Assembly (NCBI GenBank): GCA_943735955.1 | Contig: OX030960.1 | Location: 6,072,035-6,136,034 of the forward strand | Length of the DNA stretch: 64,000 nucleotides | DNA from: Piscicola geometra | Lineage: Eukaryota > Annelida > Clitellata > Hirudinida > Piscicolidae | Reading direction: 5' to 3' | Part shown: positions 27,601-40,949 of the stretch, one piece after another | How the letters are laid out: every line of letters begins with the position of its first letter | How positions within the stretch are numbered: position 1 is the first letter of the stretch | Program-made: the position numbers and the translations under genes | The notes under the pieces: model-generated | Databases searched by the model: none | What the model was told of the DNA's origin: nothing | What the model saw: the letters and a program-made list of their open reading frames with translations, nothing else

Positions 27601-29997
27601 TTTAACTGGATTTAAACAATGAGTTTAAACTTGTTTTATTGTTCTGTAATTAGACTTAATCAAACTTTTTAGTTGTTCATAATGTATCAAATTGCTTCAA
27701 AGTAGTTCTGAATGAAGTTATAAAAGAAGAGAGGCCTCGCAATGAACTCAAGCTTCAATCAATCCCACACACGCCGCTTCGGTGCAATAATATCATAAAT
27801 TTTTTATATGCTTTGGTAGATTACTAATTAGTAACTCTCAAAAAAAGAAGATCGGAACATATAAAAATTAGCGAAAAAGTCAGTTCTTTTGCTGTTTTAT
27901 GTGAAAATCGAACCGAGGTTAGTGCTAGTCTTTAAAGTGAGCAATACCGAAATATTCTTATGATTTTTCATCTTTTTATCCAAACACGTTTCAAAATATT
28001 TAGTGGCTTCGATGTGAACGTTGGAATTCGACCAAAATAATGAGATTATAGACTATTAACATTAAATATTGCACTGTTTTTTGGAAATCAACTGTAATAA
28101 TATTATAATGATATACATGTATAATGGTAATTAAAATTTTTCAATTATAACTCTATAAAAATTTAATAAATACTATAATAGAGTACTATGAATTGAAACG
28201 TATTTTTAATAAAACGTGAACCGGAGCGAGTTTCAAACTCATTTTTTTAATTTTTACTTAACTCTTATACTTCTGCTCTTTTTGATGAAGCGTTCGTTCG
28301 TTAACAAGAAACACAGTTGTGAGATGTGTAACAGGATTTGCAGTTGAGGTTGGAGTGGTGGGCAGTAACTTGATTAGTGAATGATTAGTAATGGTAATGC
28401 AATTAAATGAGAATCAGTTAATATTTGAATGGTTAAAAGTGGTAATACCGTGAAATAGACACTGATTACAGCATTTAAATTTCAAAAAGAATTTTTTTAA
28501 ATAAAAAAACGGGTTTAAAGAATTTCAAACAACCCGAAATCTTTTCGAGAACTTAACCTCGGATGACCTTACGCAGGCACCCATCAATCGTTTTCAGTTT
28601 AGCATTCTTTGAAGCTGCAACAGCGTGTTTGTGCTAGTGAAACTTTCAACAGCTTCACAAACAGCGATGTCCATTAGTCTGTTTTCATAGCCGCCTCTTC
28701 AGCGCTCATATGTCGTTCATGAACACCTTTCAAGCCTCCTGCATGCGTTTGTTATGTGTGTTCGCATGAGCTTGTGTGTGTTCATTATGTATCGAAATGT
28801 GTTTTTATCGTTTGCAAACTAGTTTATTAAAAGATTTTTTATCGTTAAGTAAACGGGTTTAACATCTTTTGAATAAAATCCGTGAGTCAATTTTTTAACA
28901 TCATTTGATGAAGTGGTAATAGAAGCACTTTTTTGGAGTGAGACTTGTTGAAATTAAATGATTAATGGCATTTCAAGTGTACGGAGTAATTGTCTCAAGC
29001 TGTTAAACACTGACAAATTTTTAACTTTTCAAAGTTCTTTGTTATTCTTCATCGCTTTTTCCTCATATTTTTATTCTCAACTTGGTTATCTATTTTGATG
29101 TACATTTTAAATCTTTATTTTAGAAATGGCAACGGGCCAAAAATTCAAAACCCGGTACTCGAAAAGTTTAAATAACTGTCCATTTGTAATTAAGGGCGCA
29201 CGCTCAAAGATACACTAATTTCTTCACATTCGATATGCCTGTTAAATAAGATGTACTGTGAGTTTTTATATTTATAATTGAATTATTTAATGAATTGTAA
29301 AAAATATTTGTCTGATAAATACATTTTTCATAGCGAAATTCCATCCAAACAATAAATTTTATTGATTGAAATATCTAGGCAATATAACATAGAAATAAAT
29401 TCAGTTTCAACAAATAAATAATTATCTATTTATTTATTTTAACATTAATATATATTTAATTTTTCATATAATTCGGATTCCTAGCTCAAAAAAATGATGG
29501 TTACTTCGTATCTGACTTGCTAGGTTAAGTTTGTTAAAATCGTTTTTTCTTTTTGCCATGGAAAAACAATTACATCTTATAAACGGGTTTCTACTGCGCA
29601 TGAAATACCAAAATCTACAGAACAGTTTTTCCAAATGTCAGAAAATATCGGGATTTTAAGTAATAATTTTAAAAAGTGAACACTTTTTCAGATAAAAATT
29701 ATGAAGACATTTGTTTTTAATTTTTAACACCTCTCAATATAAAAAACATTAAATAAATTTTCCTGAAAAATAATGTTGTAAATCTTATTAATAGAGATGA
29801 ATTATGCCCGAAAGAGGATGCTAAAAAATAAATTTTGAACAAATTAGTTATAGCTAAAATTAAAGCTGTCCGAACATATAAGTTTTTGAAAATAACTTTA
29901 TTTGGGAAAAACATTTAAACCCTAAACTTATTTTAAGAACCATAAACAAGACTCTTGTAAAATGTAAAAAAATATTAAGACAAATTCAGAGTCTTTA
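24698..29997. other. Gene-poor interval between T-box gene and MED28
   Basis: It holds the 5' flank of the T-box gene on the minus strand and otherwise AT-rich DNA. A 113-codon ATG-initiated frame on the minus strand at 27138-26797 has locally higher GC but resembles no family I know. Nothing else is supportable. Confidence 0.4.
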
Positions 29998-30910
29998 TTA
30001 TGAGACATCAGGGTTGACATCGGGGTGATTGACAGGGGTGGGATTCACTTGGGCCGAATGGGAAGAGCCTGAACTCCTAGAAACAAGACTAAGCCACGTA
30101 TGAAGTTTTTCTTGCTGTCGTTGTATTAATGCCTCTTTTCGTTGCAACTCACTTCTTAACTCATCAACACTCTGTAAAGAAAAGAAACATTGGTTGAGGT
30201 TTAAAGTTAAGACTACATTATTTACTGAAATCAAATAAAACGGTTATTATAATGATGGTCTTGAAAACATTGATGACGAAAGGCTTGTGCTGAACTTACA
30301 TCTTTGACACCAATGCCAGCTGTAAGAATCAGCCTTTTCTGAATAAAAAAAGTGTCCATTTGTCGAGAAGCTTCCAAAAACTGGTTCATGGTGTGCTCTA
30401 CTCCTGTAGGCAATGTAATTAAACATTAAAACATAATTTCACAGTTAGTTACTATTAAAATTAGAAAGTTAAAATTTTGAAGTTCACATTTATTATGCCA
30501 TGATTATTTCTGAGCTATACATTGGAAAGCTCTCATTTGAATTAATTTAGTATTAAAATATTACTTTTAGTTATGATTTACTGTTTTGTCAAATTTATAA
30601 TTTTCATTTTAAACTCAGAATTTGATACAAACCCATTCTCAATTCAGCTTGGTCAGTGTCTAAATTATAATGTTCCGGGTTGATCAACATGGCCAAACAG
30701 TTCTGATAGAAATGTAAAAAATTTAATTTTAGAATATTTCAAAATTTAATTTTTTAATCATTCTGCAGTACCTAGCTTTCGTAATTTTATGAATATAGAA
30801 ATAGGGGTTGAATGATATATTATATTATATTTCAAACAAATGGAAGTTCAAAAAAAAGAATAAATACATACATTGAAAGAGTCTTCAAATCTGTCTACGA
30901 TGTTAGACAT
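29998..30910 (-). CDS. MED28: Mediator complex subunit 28, 128 aa
   Basis: Four exons: 30910-30872, 30702-30633, 30403-30300, 30171-29998 (387 nt in phase). MED28 is a head-module subunit of Mediator, the bridge between activators and RNA polymerase II. Diagnostic stretches are VDRFEDSFN at the start, VEHTMNQFLEASRQMDTFF followed by IQKRLIL in the centre, and VDELRSELQRKEALIQRQQE, matching the family's ELRxELQRKDALVQKH coiled coil. The C-terminal tail is Pro/Ser/Val-rich, as in relatives. The length is shorter than the vertebrate protein (about 178 aa), mostly through a shorter N-terminus. It is divergent from and close to the next gene (217 bp between ATGs), so a shared bidirectional promoter is plausible. 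Confidence 0.88.
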
Positions 30911-31126
30911 TTTTCAAAATTCAGAAAGCACTGTCAGTAACTTTCAAATTTAAAAGTAAATCGAGCTTTTTAGCATAAAAGTAACTTTCACAAAATAATG
31001 AAAAAAAGTATTGAATTCATTTCAATTTAACTTTTATTGACAAAAGTATTATGCGTTTTAATTAATTAATTAATTTTTTGTAAATTGGGAATTTTAAAGA
31101 AACGACAACCAGGAAGTGATTGACTA

Positions 31127-34100
31127 ATGTCTACGGACCTAAACGGAAGCTCAAGCATGGATTTAGAATCGATCCCTGGAAACGATAAGTGTGCAGATTG
31201 CGGTCAACTGAGTATGTGTAAAGATTTATCTCCAACTATTATTTTTATTTGACAATTAAATTTTAACTTATAAATTATAGTATAACAAGTGAATAACCAT
31301 CCAACACTTTTGAAACATCACTAATGATAGTTTTCAATGCCAACGTTTTAAAATATTGAAATATAATACATCCCTATAAAATGATATGTTTAATATATCA
31401 ATTTACTTTGTTCTTTTTCAAGAACCAAGATATTCAGCCTACAACCTTGGGACACTGATATGTGCTTCTTGTGCAGTAATTCACCGTTCCTTGGGTCCCC
31501 ACATCAGCAAAGTCAAATCTCTCAGTCTTGACAACTGGGAAGAAAGCCTTCTGCAGGTTGTTTTTGCTATACAGCTTTTTCACAGTTATTATGAAATTTG
31601 ACAATATTTCTGAATGTTTGTTTAATTAATTAAGTTAATTTGATTGATTCATTAATTCTATTTTCCAATTCCTATGGTTTTTTAGACGATGAAGAGTCTG
31701 GGTAACAAAGAAGTGAACAAAAGATATGAAGAAAATGCACCTGCAGCATACAGAAGACCCTGCCCTGATGACCCCAAGTGCGTTTCATTCATTGATTTGC
31801 ATTATTATCCATAATATAAAAATATTTTTGAGACAATTACCTTCCTAATGCTATAAAATATAGGCTGAGTTAAGCATCAGAAATAATTTCACAAATCCCT
31901 CTATTTCAAGTGTCATAAAGGAGCAGTGGATCAGAGCAAAGTACGAAAGGAAAGAATTTCTAGGCAAGACACTGCCCGCCTACCTCTCTGGCTACAAGGA
32001 GGGTCTTCTCTTTAAGAAGGGAAAAGATGACAAGACGTTCTTAAAAAGAAGGTTCATTCTCGACACCACTGAAAACACACTGAAATACTTCAAGAAGGAA
32101 GAAGTTCGTGTTTTCAGGAAAAGCTTATTTTGTGGAATTTTGTCTTTTTGTGTCTTCCTTATTTTCGATGGGTGATGTAGATCATTTTTTAATCATGAAT
32201 TTGCTTCTTACTTTTTAAGTTGCTAGGAGAAAAGTATTTCGTCTTTAACCTCAGGATCGAGATCCAAAAGCTACTTTGCGCCTAGACAGTCTCAATCTCA
32301 TGATCGTGCCAGAAAAAGTATCAACTTTTGTACTCAAATTCAACCTAAGAAAGATTCTAATTAGCTTTTACTCTATACTTTTTATTATTTTATTTTCAAG
32401 GATTCTAAGCCTTATACCACCACATAAGCCATAAAAATAAATGATCTTTTTTCTTTTTTTTAAATATTCTTCTTCCTTCTTCCCCATAGGTAGGTCATCC
32501 GAACGGAATGCAGATCACGTTTGAGCAGAATGGCCAAACGAGGAATATCTTCGTGTACGCTGAGGACGGTCAGGTGGGTGGGTGGATGGTATGCCTGAGA
32601 AGGATTCATAGGAGGTAAGTGGGAGTTTAAGAATATTAATATCAGCTTATCTTCAGTTTTTTTTTCGTTACCGTTGTTGTTGTATCCCCTTTTTTAGTTG
32701 TTTTTGTTATAGATCTTTTTTTTGTTTCAGTTTTTGCCTCTCTTGTTTTTGTCTCTTTCCTTCATGCTGTGGTCTGTATGGTAAGGCTTGTTGGAGAGTA
32801 CACGAGGTTAGTGCAATCTTTCTCAAACTCAAACGTCGAGGTCACAAATTTCTAACGGGCGATTATGATTGTGGAGACAAGAGAGAGAGTTTATTAACGA
32901 GAAGGTTTCTTTATATTTGGAACGAGCGACAAAGGTACGTAAGCCCTAGAAGTGGACCTTATATGTGGACGCTACAAATGCAGGCCACTACAACGATAAT
33001 GATGATGATGATGATAATGATAATAATGATGATGATGATGATGATGATGATAATGATGATGATGATGATTATATAAAAAGTTACCTTTGGCGAGCGGGTT
33101 TGCTTAGATGGTAAAGTCGTTGGACCTGCAACTTAAAGGTCGCCAGTTCGAAGCCCTGTTAAGCCAACCTTGAGCTATCTTATACCTAATGTGTATGATG
33201 CGGTGTTTCACGACTTATGTCGTGTGAGTGGGGCCTCAGTTGCGTGCCTTGGCGCATTATAAATACACATTATTGCATTTTATTTACTATAGCTACTCAA
33301 TTATATGATTAAAAATTAATTGCGCTCAGATAAAATAAGGATTAAAAAAAACCATTATAAACACACATTAAGCATAAACTTTAAGCGTTCACATTAATTA
33401 TTTTAAATGGGGTATTTGAATGTTTAGGATATTATTTATTCAAATAAAAAACTTCTATAATACTTCGTTCATTCATACAATAAAATACAATACAATACAT
33501 GAGATCCGCTATAACGGGCATTTGAAAACATGAAATTTACTCTATAAAAATATCATATTTAAATTTGACGTTCTATCAAAACTCCAGGACTTGATCGGTT
33601 GGTACACTGCAGTCAGGGCGGCAAAGCTGAGTCGACTACAAATCGCCTACCCTCACACCGACATCAACCTAGTTAGCTTTTTCCATAATTTGATTAAAAA
33701 TAATTTGTACACTGTTAAGATTTAATTTTTATAGAAAAATTAATTTAATATTTTTTAAACCGTTTAAATTGCAAAATTATTAGCTGACGCAGCAAATAAT
33801 GTGGGAATACGTGAAAGAAGGGTGGCTTAACAAGAAAGGACCAAGAACCAATGACGCTTTCAGGTTGGAACATTTAAAATTAGTTGGTGGATTGATAAAT
33901 GGGCAGTAGGGATTGAAAGTATCTTTAATTTTTCATGCATGTTTTAACCAACATCAGGAGAAGGTGGGTGTCGTTGGACACGAAAAAACTCGCCTACTAC
34001 GAAGACCCTAGTGTGAGTTAGCCTTTCAACTAAAACTATTGTATACACACAATAAAAAAATGATCAACTTGAAGTTGTTAAACTCTTAAACATTATTCAA

Positions 34101-35997
34101 ACAATTTTGAAAAATATATAAATAAGTATTTTTATATAATTATCTAGAAAAGCAGTATAAAAATGAAAATTTTAAAAGTTCGCATACTCATGTACTATTA
34201 TTATTAACTTGGAGAAATAATTCTTTAGGGTCTTGGTTAGATAACATACCAGCAACAATGTATCTGAATTTCTGTTGCTAACTTAAGTCTGTCAAGAACA
34301 GCTTCTAAACCTGGACGGATAACGCTGGAAGATTCACTGTGTTTGGGCTAACTACTAGTTGAGCTGGAGGGTGGTTATATTTGGTTTTGCTATTAGGTTC
34401 TGTATTTTTTCAAGTGTCACTTCTGTTAAACCCTCTCCCCCCCATATCTTTCTGCCGTTTTCTTCTTTGTCTTTCATGCTTCTTGTTTAAGTAGGCGTTC
34501 TTTCTTCTTTTCTTCTTTGTGAACCAGCACCGTGTCAATCGGAACCATGCTTCCCTGCCTTTCTTTTCTCACTGCATCTGAAGGAATTCTTTGTTTTCTA
34601 TAATCGTGGTGAAAGCTTGAGAATGCGCGATGTCAAATGGTTTCGAATAGTTTCTGCAAACTTTCTCTAAATTAACGCTCGTTGTTCTCCTGTATATATG
34701 TTTCTCGAGATGCAGTTTTGTTTAGTTATTTCCAGGTCGATTAAATATCTTTTTTTCATTAATTTGTTTCTTCTTCAATTGGAAGTGTAACACTTCTTTT
34801 ATAGTTTCAGTGACACTCTCAAAAACTGATTTTACACTTTAAAAATGGAAAATAATTGTGAAACCTTTTCCTTCGCAGCCTGAAATAAATTCTAAAACTT
34901 TCCCAACAAGCTACATGCCCCTATCTTTTTTACTGTTTGCTGTTTTCAAAATAATTTCTCATTTCTCATTAGTCTGTGTCAATCCGCTAGGAAAAAGATC
35001 GACAATAAATAAAAAGATCATTTAGGAGTAAATTTTTGGATGAAGTCTAATTTTAAATAGAATTTATAAGTCTTCACTTATTTGTCTACATTTTGCGTTT
35101 GTCAGAGATTTAATTATTAAATGCTAATAATTATTACAATTAAGAAATGGCTAAGTTAGATGTGCTACCATTAAGTATGATTATATTTCAAATAAAATTT
35201 CCCAGTTAGTTTTAATTATAATATGAACAAAAGAGAAAAAATAAATATTTTTTTATTGTTTTGATAGGCACTCTAGTATTAGCAACCTCAATCGATTTGT
35301 AAAACGTGTTCATTTTTTAAATTTGAAACGCTTAAATTGTAGATTTTGATTTAATGATTTTAAATACGTTAAAAAAATTTAATTTTTTTGTTTTAAAAAA
35401 AGTTATACCTATTTTAAAATTTAAAAAGAGCACATTTTTTGTACCATTTTTACGTCATAATCTATAAGCAATTCACGGCCCCTCACAAGACAGAAATATT
35501 GTTTTTTTTCATAACTTTTTTTTTCTTCTTATATTGTTGTAAATCACAAGTTTTGAATGGTGGATAGTTTTTGATGGTGAATAGTTTGTAAAACACGCTT
35601 TTCTCCTTTTTTATTTCGATAGAATAACGCATAATTTAAATTGTAAGACTTTTCTATAATTTTACTGTAAAACGTCACTTTTGCTCAGTAGCATAAGTCG
35701 ATTGGGGTTGCTTCTAGTATACTGTATACTTAAGCTTTTAGTTAATTAATTTTGAAAAAATATTTTATAATTTTTACTTCACTGTTCCAGAGTCCCCACC
35801 CTAAAGGGGAAGTGTTCCTGGGAGTAGATGGCTTCGAGGTTAGCAAGGGTTTCAAGGGGTGCGCAGGTGGCGGGAAGGAACAGGGCATTGCCTTCTACCT
35901 CAACACTCCTGATCGATGCTTCCAATTCACCGCTGACTCCGAGACTGATGCGGATTTGTGGGTTGCTAAAATCAAGCCTTTGATCTATGCTCAGTAA
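31127..35997 (+). CDS. ADAP1: ArfGAP with dual PH domains (ADAP/centaurin-alpha), 358 aa
   Basis: Ten exons: 31127-31211, 31423-31556, 31686-31777, 31911-32103, 32255-32317, 32490-32573, 33588-33671, 33784-33863, 33958-34012, 35791-35997 (1077 nt in phase). The N-terminal ArfGAP zinc finger is C22-x2-C25-x16-C42-x2-C45, followed by the arginine-finger motif IHR. EQWIRAKYERKEF marks the end of the domain. PH1 starts near GLLFKKGKDDKTFLKRRFIL and PH2 near EGWLNKKGPRTNDAFRRRWV; both have basic phosphoinositide-binding K/R patterns. The family binds PIP3/IP4 and stimulates Arf6 GTP hydrolysis at the plasma membrane. The usual Trp of the finger (PDW) is replaced by PRY. Intron 6 holds a SINE and an ATG microsatellite; intron 9 is 1.8 kb of AT-rich DNA. 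Confidence 0.93.
32995..33070. repeat. (GAT/AAT)n microsatellite
   Basis: Imperfect GATGATAAT units in ADAP intron 6, directly before the SINE at 33085. Confidence 0.9.
33085..33300 (+). mobile_element. tRNA-derived SINE
   Basis: A tRNA-like head with an A box (TTGCTTAGATGGTAAAG) and a B box (GTCGCCAGTTCGAAGCCC) about 35 bp apart is followed by a non-tRNA body (GTGTGAGTGGGGCCTCAG) and an AT-rich tail. It sits in ADAP intron 6. The head cannot be a working tRNA gene: the acceptor arms do not pair well. Confidence 0.75.
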
Positions 35998-36839
35998 TTT
36001 TCTTATCTGAACGTGAAGATTCTTTGTGTTGGTTGTCATCATGAATTTAGAGCAGGCATTTAATGGTTCTCAAGGAAAACACGCTCTAAGCACATGCAGC
36101 TCTTTTCTAGAGAAGCCTTTTACAGTGCTTTTATAAATCTAAATTATTATTTTTTTAAATAAATTTTTCACATGTTTGAATTTAGATTTTTTGTAATGAT
36201 TTTTATTTCAATTTTTTACAGTTTTTAAAGATAGCTACAATGTAGCTAAGCTACATCATGTTAAATTTTGCTGAACTATATTTTATTATATACTTGTTTC
36301 ATAATTTTGAGTCATATTGTTAGGTTATTCTTGCTATTTCTATTAATTTTGTTGTTTTAGAATATAAATGTATATTTTCTCATTGCCACAACTATTTTGT
36401 CTTTTTTTACTAACCAGCATGATGCTCAAAGAATACTTATTCAAAATAATAACTTTTATTAGACTTATACGTTAATATTGTCGTTAGCACGGACACATTT
36501 TTACTTCCAATAATTTAATTTATTTTTATTTATTCAACTCTCATAAAAACCAATTTTTAAAAGCTTCAAAGAAAATTGTTTTTTAATGGGCTGGTTTTGA
36601 AGATTTATCTTAATTTTTAATGATTTCCTTTGATTTAAAGATTTAAACGATTTAAAGTTGTAGCATTAAAAATAAATTATTCAAAATAGTTACTTGAACT
36701 CATTTCTGCAGTCATCTTTTACTTCCAAATAAGTTGAATGAACCACTCTGACGAGACATTTGAGATAATATTGGATGGCAATGAAAGTAAAAGAAGAAAA
36801 AAGATTTTTTTATTAAGTTATTAAGATTTGGCAAATAGG
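35998..36839. other. ADAP 3' flank, AT-rich
   Basis: This is the probable 3' UTR of ADAP, then AT-rich DNA with no further coding signal. Confidence 0.4.
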
Positions 36840-37335
36840 TTGGTCTTCAGAGAAGGGCCAAATGTCATAGTTGAGCTCGAGGATTTGAGTCTATTCAAAA
36901 CTATTCTAGTCAGCGATTTTTTCTTTTCATTGGCACCCTAACCTACATATCCGAGATTTCTAGCAACAATGTCCTACGACCTAGAAGACCTGAGTCTTTC
37001 CTTCTCTTTCCCTCATTACAAAGCTGGGTGAAAAATATTCTAGGAACTCATTGGACAGGCACTTAAACATATTTTTTTATTTACTTCTATTTTCAACAAG
37101 AAGCCAGTGAAGGTTCCATGAGAACAGGACTGATGTGATCATGCTTTCTAGCACCTGTTATGAGCCTAGCTGTAGTTTTGATTATAGACTGAATTTTCTG
37201 CAGCTGCGTCATTGGCAACCCAGTAAGAATGATATTGCCATAATCAATTCAACTGAGAAACAAAGCAGAAGCTAGTGTTCTCAGTGATTCCTTGGTCAAT
37301 AACAATCTGCCATAAAGATGCGAAGCAGGTTTGAA
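36840..37335 (-). mobile_element. CR1/L2-like LINE relic (RT C-terminal region)
   Basis: The minus strand reads (L)NYGNIILTGLPMTQLQKIQ, then TTARLITGARKHDHISPVL. This is the standard DYCNSLLxGLPxxxxxxLQ, AARLVTxxRKxDHITPVL signature downstream of the CR1-clade reverse transcriptase. Frames are broken on both sides. Confidence 0.8.
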
Positions 37336-37439
37336 TTATGCATGTCGTCATGGCGAGGATTAGTCGAGATCAATTCGTAGGTTTCTTACGCTTTCAAATG
37401 AAAGTAGCCAAACACTTCTTTGAGAAAAAAAACATTGAG

Positions 37440-37694
37440 AACATAGAAATGTTTTTGAAAATTTTTTATAGTTCACAAGCAGCAGTAAAAACCTTTCCAT
37501 CAAGTACAATAATGTGTGAGTCAACATTCTCACTTCTTAAAATAATTTACAGGCATCAAAGACTTCAAACGTCTCGTCAAAGAATGGCTAACTTGGTGTA
37601 TATGGCATTCAAACAAAAAAGAATAAAACTTAAAAGTAAAAAGGTGGGGAAAACATATAAATTAATAAATTTTCTCATATTCAACTTAACATAG
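37440..37694 (+). pseudogene. hAT transposase C-terminal fragment
   Basis: The frame reads FPSSTIMCESTFSLLKIIYR and HQRLQTSRQRMANLVYMAFK, the hAT dimerisation motif (P-x-T-x-x-x-E-R-S-F-S-x-L-K-x-I). The conserved Arg of ERxFS is Ser here. Nothing recognisable remains of the upstream catalytic region. Confidence 0.7.
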
Positions 37695-38438
37695 CATAAC
37701 GATGATGATTGTGATGGCAAAGACGCTTCAGTTGCTTGCCCAGCGCTATACAAAAATGACAATTATTATTAATATTAAAGACGATGATCAGATGTAGGGA
37801 GAGAGTTCTCTTCTATGCTCGCATTGTGAATGTTATCTCTATCCTCCTGCTGTTGTTTTTGTTATTGAGCTTTGTTATGTTGATATTTATTGTTGTTGTT
37901 GTAGTTACAAATGTTCTAATTATTTTTTCACATAAGAAACTTTTCTTTGGTTGTAGTAGTTGAGATTGAAATCTTCATACCTGGTTTCATGACTGAGTTT
38001 TGGAAAGTTCGTTTAGTTTTTGTTATTATTTGTTGTAGCTGTTTTTCTCATCACCATCATCGTCATCAAGGCCATAGTCAGAGGAGGGGGTGCTGCAGAG
38101 CCCCGTCAAAATGAAGACAAAAAATACACTTTTTGTATGAAATATACAGCAATCAATATGCACAACTTAAGCTTACATCATGCAGCATTATAATTGTACT
38201 CCACACCCAAAAAACGAACGTGTCCTCATGAAAAAGTGGCGCATTGGCGGATCCATCACATTTTGAGATTGTTTTGATTAAATAGGTGGCTACTCTTTTT
38301 ATTAGATTTATAAGCTTAATGAATTTGATTTAAGTTGAAAGAATTTTCTAAATCTAATTCTTCTAGATCTACAGTACATGTTACATGTGAACGGAAAATT
38401 AATTTAATTTAATTAATTGTAAAAAATATAAAACGATC
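37695..38438. other. Spacer before the Merlin element
   Basis: AT-rich sequence with GTT-rich stretches; no gene seen. The first target-site duplication copy (AAACGATC) is at 38431-38438. Confidence 0.5.
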
Positions 38439-40949
38439 GGATGTTCTCGCTTCGAGACCCCCGCCTTCATACAAACATATACTCATATAGTTTGATTGGC
38501 CCAGCGTTGATTAGTATGCATGCATTTGATTGGTCCACCAAACATAAAATGCACATACACACAAGCACACATTTATAACAATTATTAAAGACAAGTTTCC
38601 AATGTTTAAATAGCTGTATGGTAATGCTAATAGGCAAAACTAAATAATTTAAATTTTGCCTATGACATTTAGTGCTCTGACCGATATTATGCAACAACTT
38701 TTTTATTGAAAAATTTCACATAATATTTTGTAATTTATTAAAATGTTTTACTAGTAATAGGATGAAAAATATATTATAAATTTGAAATATTCTATTTTGC
38801 CTGTTAGCATTACCGTTTTTTTACCAGACAGCTATTTCCAAACTTCTGCTGACTCACGAATTTGACTGAAAATGAATCTTGCTATTATTGACTCTTACGA
38901 CAAAGAGATGTCAGTTGCTTTTCTGCAAAATCAAGGAATTCTTCATCAAAAACGTTTGTGTGATAAAAGCCACCAGATGATCCTCTCAGTTTCAAAAGGT
39001 GTCTGGAGGTGTCGAAAAAAAGAATGCAATAAAGAGATAAGCATCGGAAAAGGAATCTGGTTAGAAAAGACTAGGTTAGAATTTGAAGTAATAATAAAAT
39101 TAATTTACTGCTGGTCTATAAACCAGCTCACGACGAAATTCTGCAAAGAAGAAATAGGCATAAACCACTGCACTGCTGCTGACTGGAGACGAAATCTTCG
39201 CGAAGTCTGTGCCTGGCGACTACTGACTACACCAACGATTGTCGGCGGGCCCGGTCTTCATGTCGAGATCGATGAGACGCTCTTTGCTCGACGTAAGAAC
39301 CACAAAGAGCGGGTTCTTCTTCAGCAATGGATATTCGGAGGGATCTGCAGGGAAACAAAAGAGGCCTTCATGTATGCAGTGCCTGATCGAACGGCCACCA
39401 CCCTGCTGAAAACGATCGAGGCCTGCATCGCTCCAGGTTCAATTATCCTCTCTGATATGTGGAAATCATATCAGGGAATTGAAGGGCTACTAGGAATGTC
39501 CTACACCCATCTCACTGTCAACCACAGCACCAACTTTGTTGACCCCGTCACAGCAGCTCATACCCAGACGGTTGAAAGTCTATGGAAGCAGCTGATGCAA
39601 CAGAAAAAGCTGGAAAAGGGGGTTGCGAGAACCCATATCGACAATTATTTAGTAGAGTTCTTGTGGAAGCACAAGAACAAAAATAATAACTTATTTTTCA
39701 CCATTTTAAACGATATTAGCAAATTTGCCCTTGAATAATATTCTAATTTTACGGTTCACATAATATTTTTACATTTTTGTCTTTAACATTTTGAGTTTAA
39801 TAAAGTGGTGAAAACTTAATTTTTAAAAGTTTAAACTTAATTGAAGGTAATAAAAACCTATTATTAAGAATTTCACGTAAAAGATAGTGCATCAATTGTT
39901 TTTATTCTCGAAAACCATCCCACTGAGAAAGTATGTTCCTTCCTTATTGAATAAGGCTTATTCATTCTCACTCAGTCAACAACAACAAAATACAAAGGGC
40001 TAGAAGGGATTTGAGCTAAAGAAAACCAAGCAAATTCCATGTGTACCAGCAGAAGCAAGAGATCAGTCAAGAGAATGGAGCAGCCTATGACCTGTTGGGT
40101 TTTGAAGTGACTTGCCCTTTAACAGTGAAATAGGTCTTTTTTTTCAACATTATGACACTGTTCTATAATATTTTCAAACCCATTATCAACTTAATTTAAC
40201 CACCTATTTTGTATCATGGTAGCTGACATTGATAAAAATAAGATTTAAAATAAACCATGTCAGGACTATCCAAGAAGAAATATTCTCACTGCTGATAGGC
40301 AAAAAAAAAATACTTTAAAATTATGAAACATTTACCCACGTATTATTAGTAAAACATGCTGATGACTTTTTGTCCTCTGACCAATATGATGCCAACATTT
40401 TTTTAGTGAGCAATTTCACACAATATTTTTACATTTTTAACATATCGAGTTTAATAAAGTGGTAAAAACTTAATTTTTAAACGACTGTGAACAGATTTGA
40501 ATTTGTTAAAGCTGCAAAGGATATGCTGCAAATTAGACTCTAATTATTAGAGCAATAAATCATTTCGATGAAATTTTTTCGACTTTGATTGTTTCTATCT
40601 TTTTCAATCAGGTCATAATAATATTCTAGAAGTAAATAAGCCATAATTCTTGTTCATTTTACGATATATCTCGTATCAAATAGTTGCCGAAATATTTAAA
40701 AAAATATGGCCGCCTTTATTTATCATTATTTTCATGTCTTACATACATCAGCTGATATTAGTAAATAAACAGTGCCGTTAGCTATAAAATGTTAATCTTA
40801 AAGCTGCGTAATATATGTTTTAGTCATGTTTTTACACAAGTAGTGACCAATCAAAGTCATGCATATATTAACGCTGGGCCAATCAAACTACTTATAAATG
40901 TATGGGTATATGTTTGTATGAAGGCGGGGGTCTCTAAGCGAGAGCAACC
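38439..40949 (+). mobile_element. Merlin-superfamily DNA transposon, structurally complete
   Basis: Terminal inverted repeats at 38439-38465 and 40923-40949 match at 24 of 27 positions and share AGACCCCCGCC. Similarity continues inward for about 90 bp (GATTGGCCCAGCGTT on both sides, inverted). The element is flanked by a perfect 8-bp target duplication, AAACGATC, at 38431-38438 and 40950-40957. Subterminal repeats (GCCTATTAGCATTACC and variants) occur near 38620 and 38795. One intact transposase ORF lies inside. The 8-bp duplication and ISXO2/IS1016-like transposase are the hallmarks of Merlin. Confidence 0.93.
38872..39738 (+). CDS. Merlin transposase (ISXO2/IS1595-like DDE), 288 aa
   Basis: An uninterrupted single-exon ORF from ATG to TAA. 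An N-terminal Cys-containing segment (VWRCRKKECNK) resembles the zinc ribbon of IS1595-type transposases. The catalytic acidic residues are D134 (HVEIDETLFARR), D195 (IILSDMWKSY) and E235 (TVESLWKQ); the QWIFGGICRETKEAFMYAV strand pair lies between the first two. The N (FVDPVTAAHTQTVES) loop is typical of the family. The length equals that of known Merlin transposases and no inactivating change is visible, so the copy may encode active protein. Confidence 0.92.
   Translation: MNLAIIDSYDKEMSVAFLQNQGILHQKRLCDKSHQMILSVSKGVWRCRKKECNKEISIGKGIWLEKTRLEFEVIIKLIYCWSINQLTTKFCKEEIGINHCTAADWRRNLREVCAWRLLTTPTIVGGPGLHVEIDETLFARRKNHKERVLLQQWIFGGICRETKEAFMYAVPDRTATTLLKTIEACIAPGSIILSDMWKSYQGIEGLLGMSYTHLTVNHSTNFVDPVTAAHTQTVESLWKQLMQQKKLEKGVARTHIDNYLVEFLWKHKNKNNNLFFTILNDISKFALE

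Noticed and set aside
33100..33175. Functional tRNA gene
   Set aside because: A and B boxes are present, but stems do not pair and the sequence continues into a SINE body.
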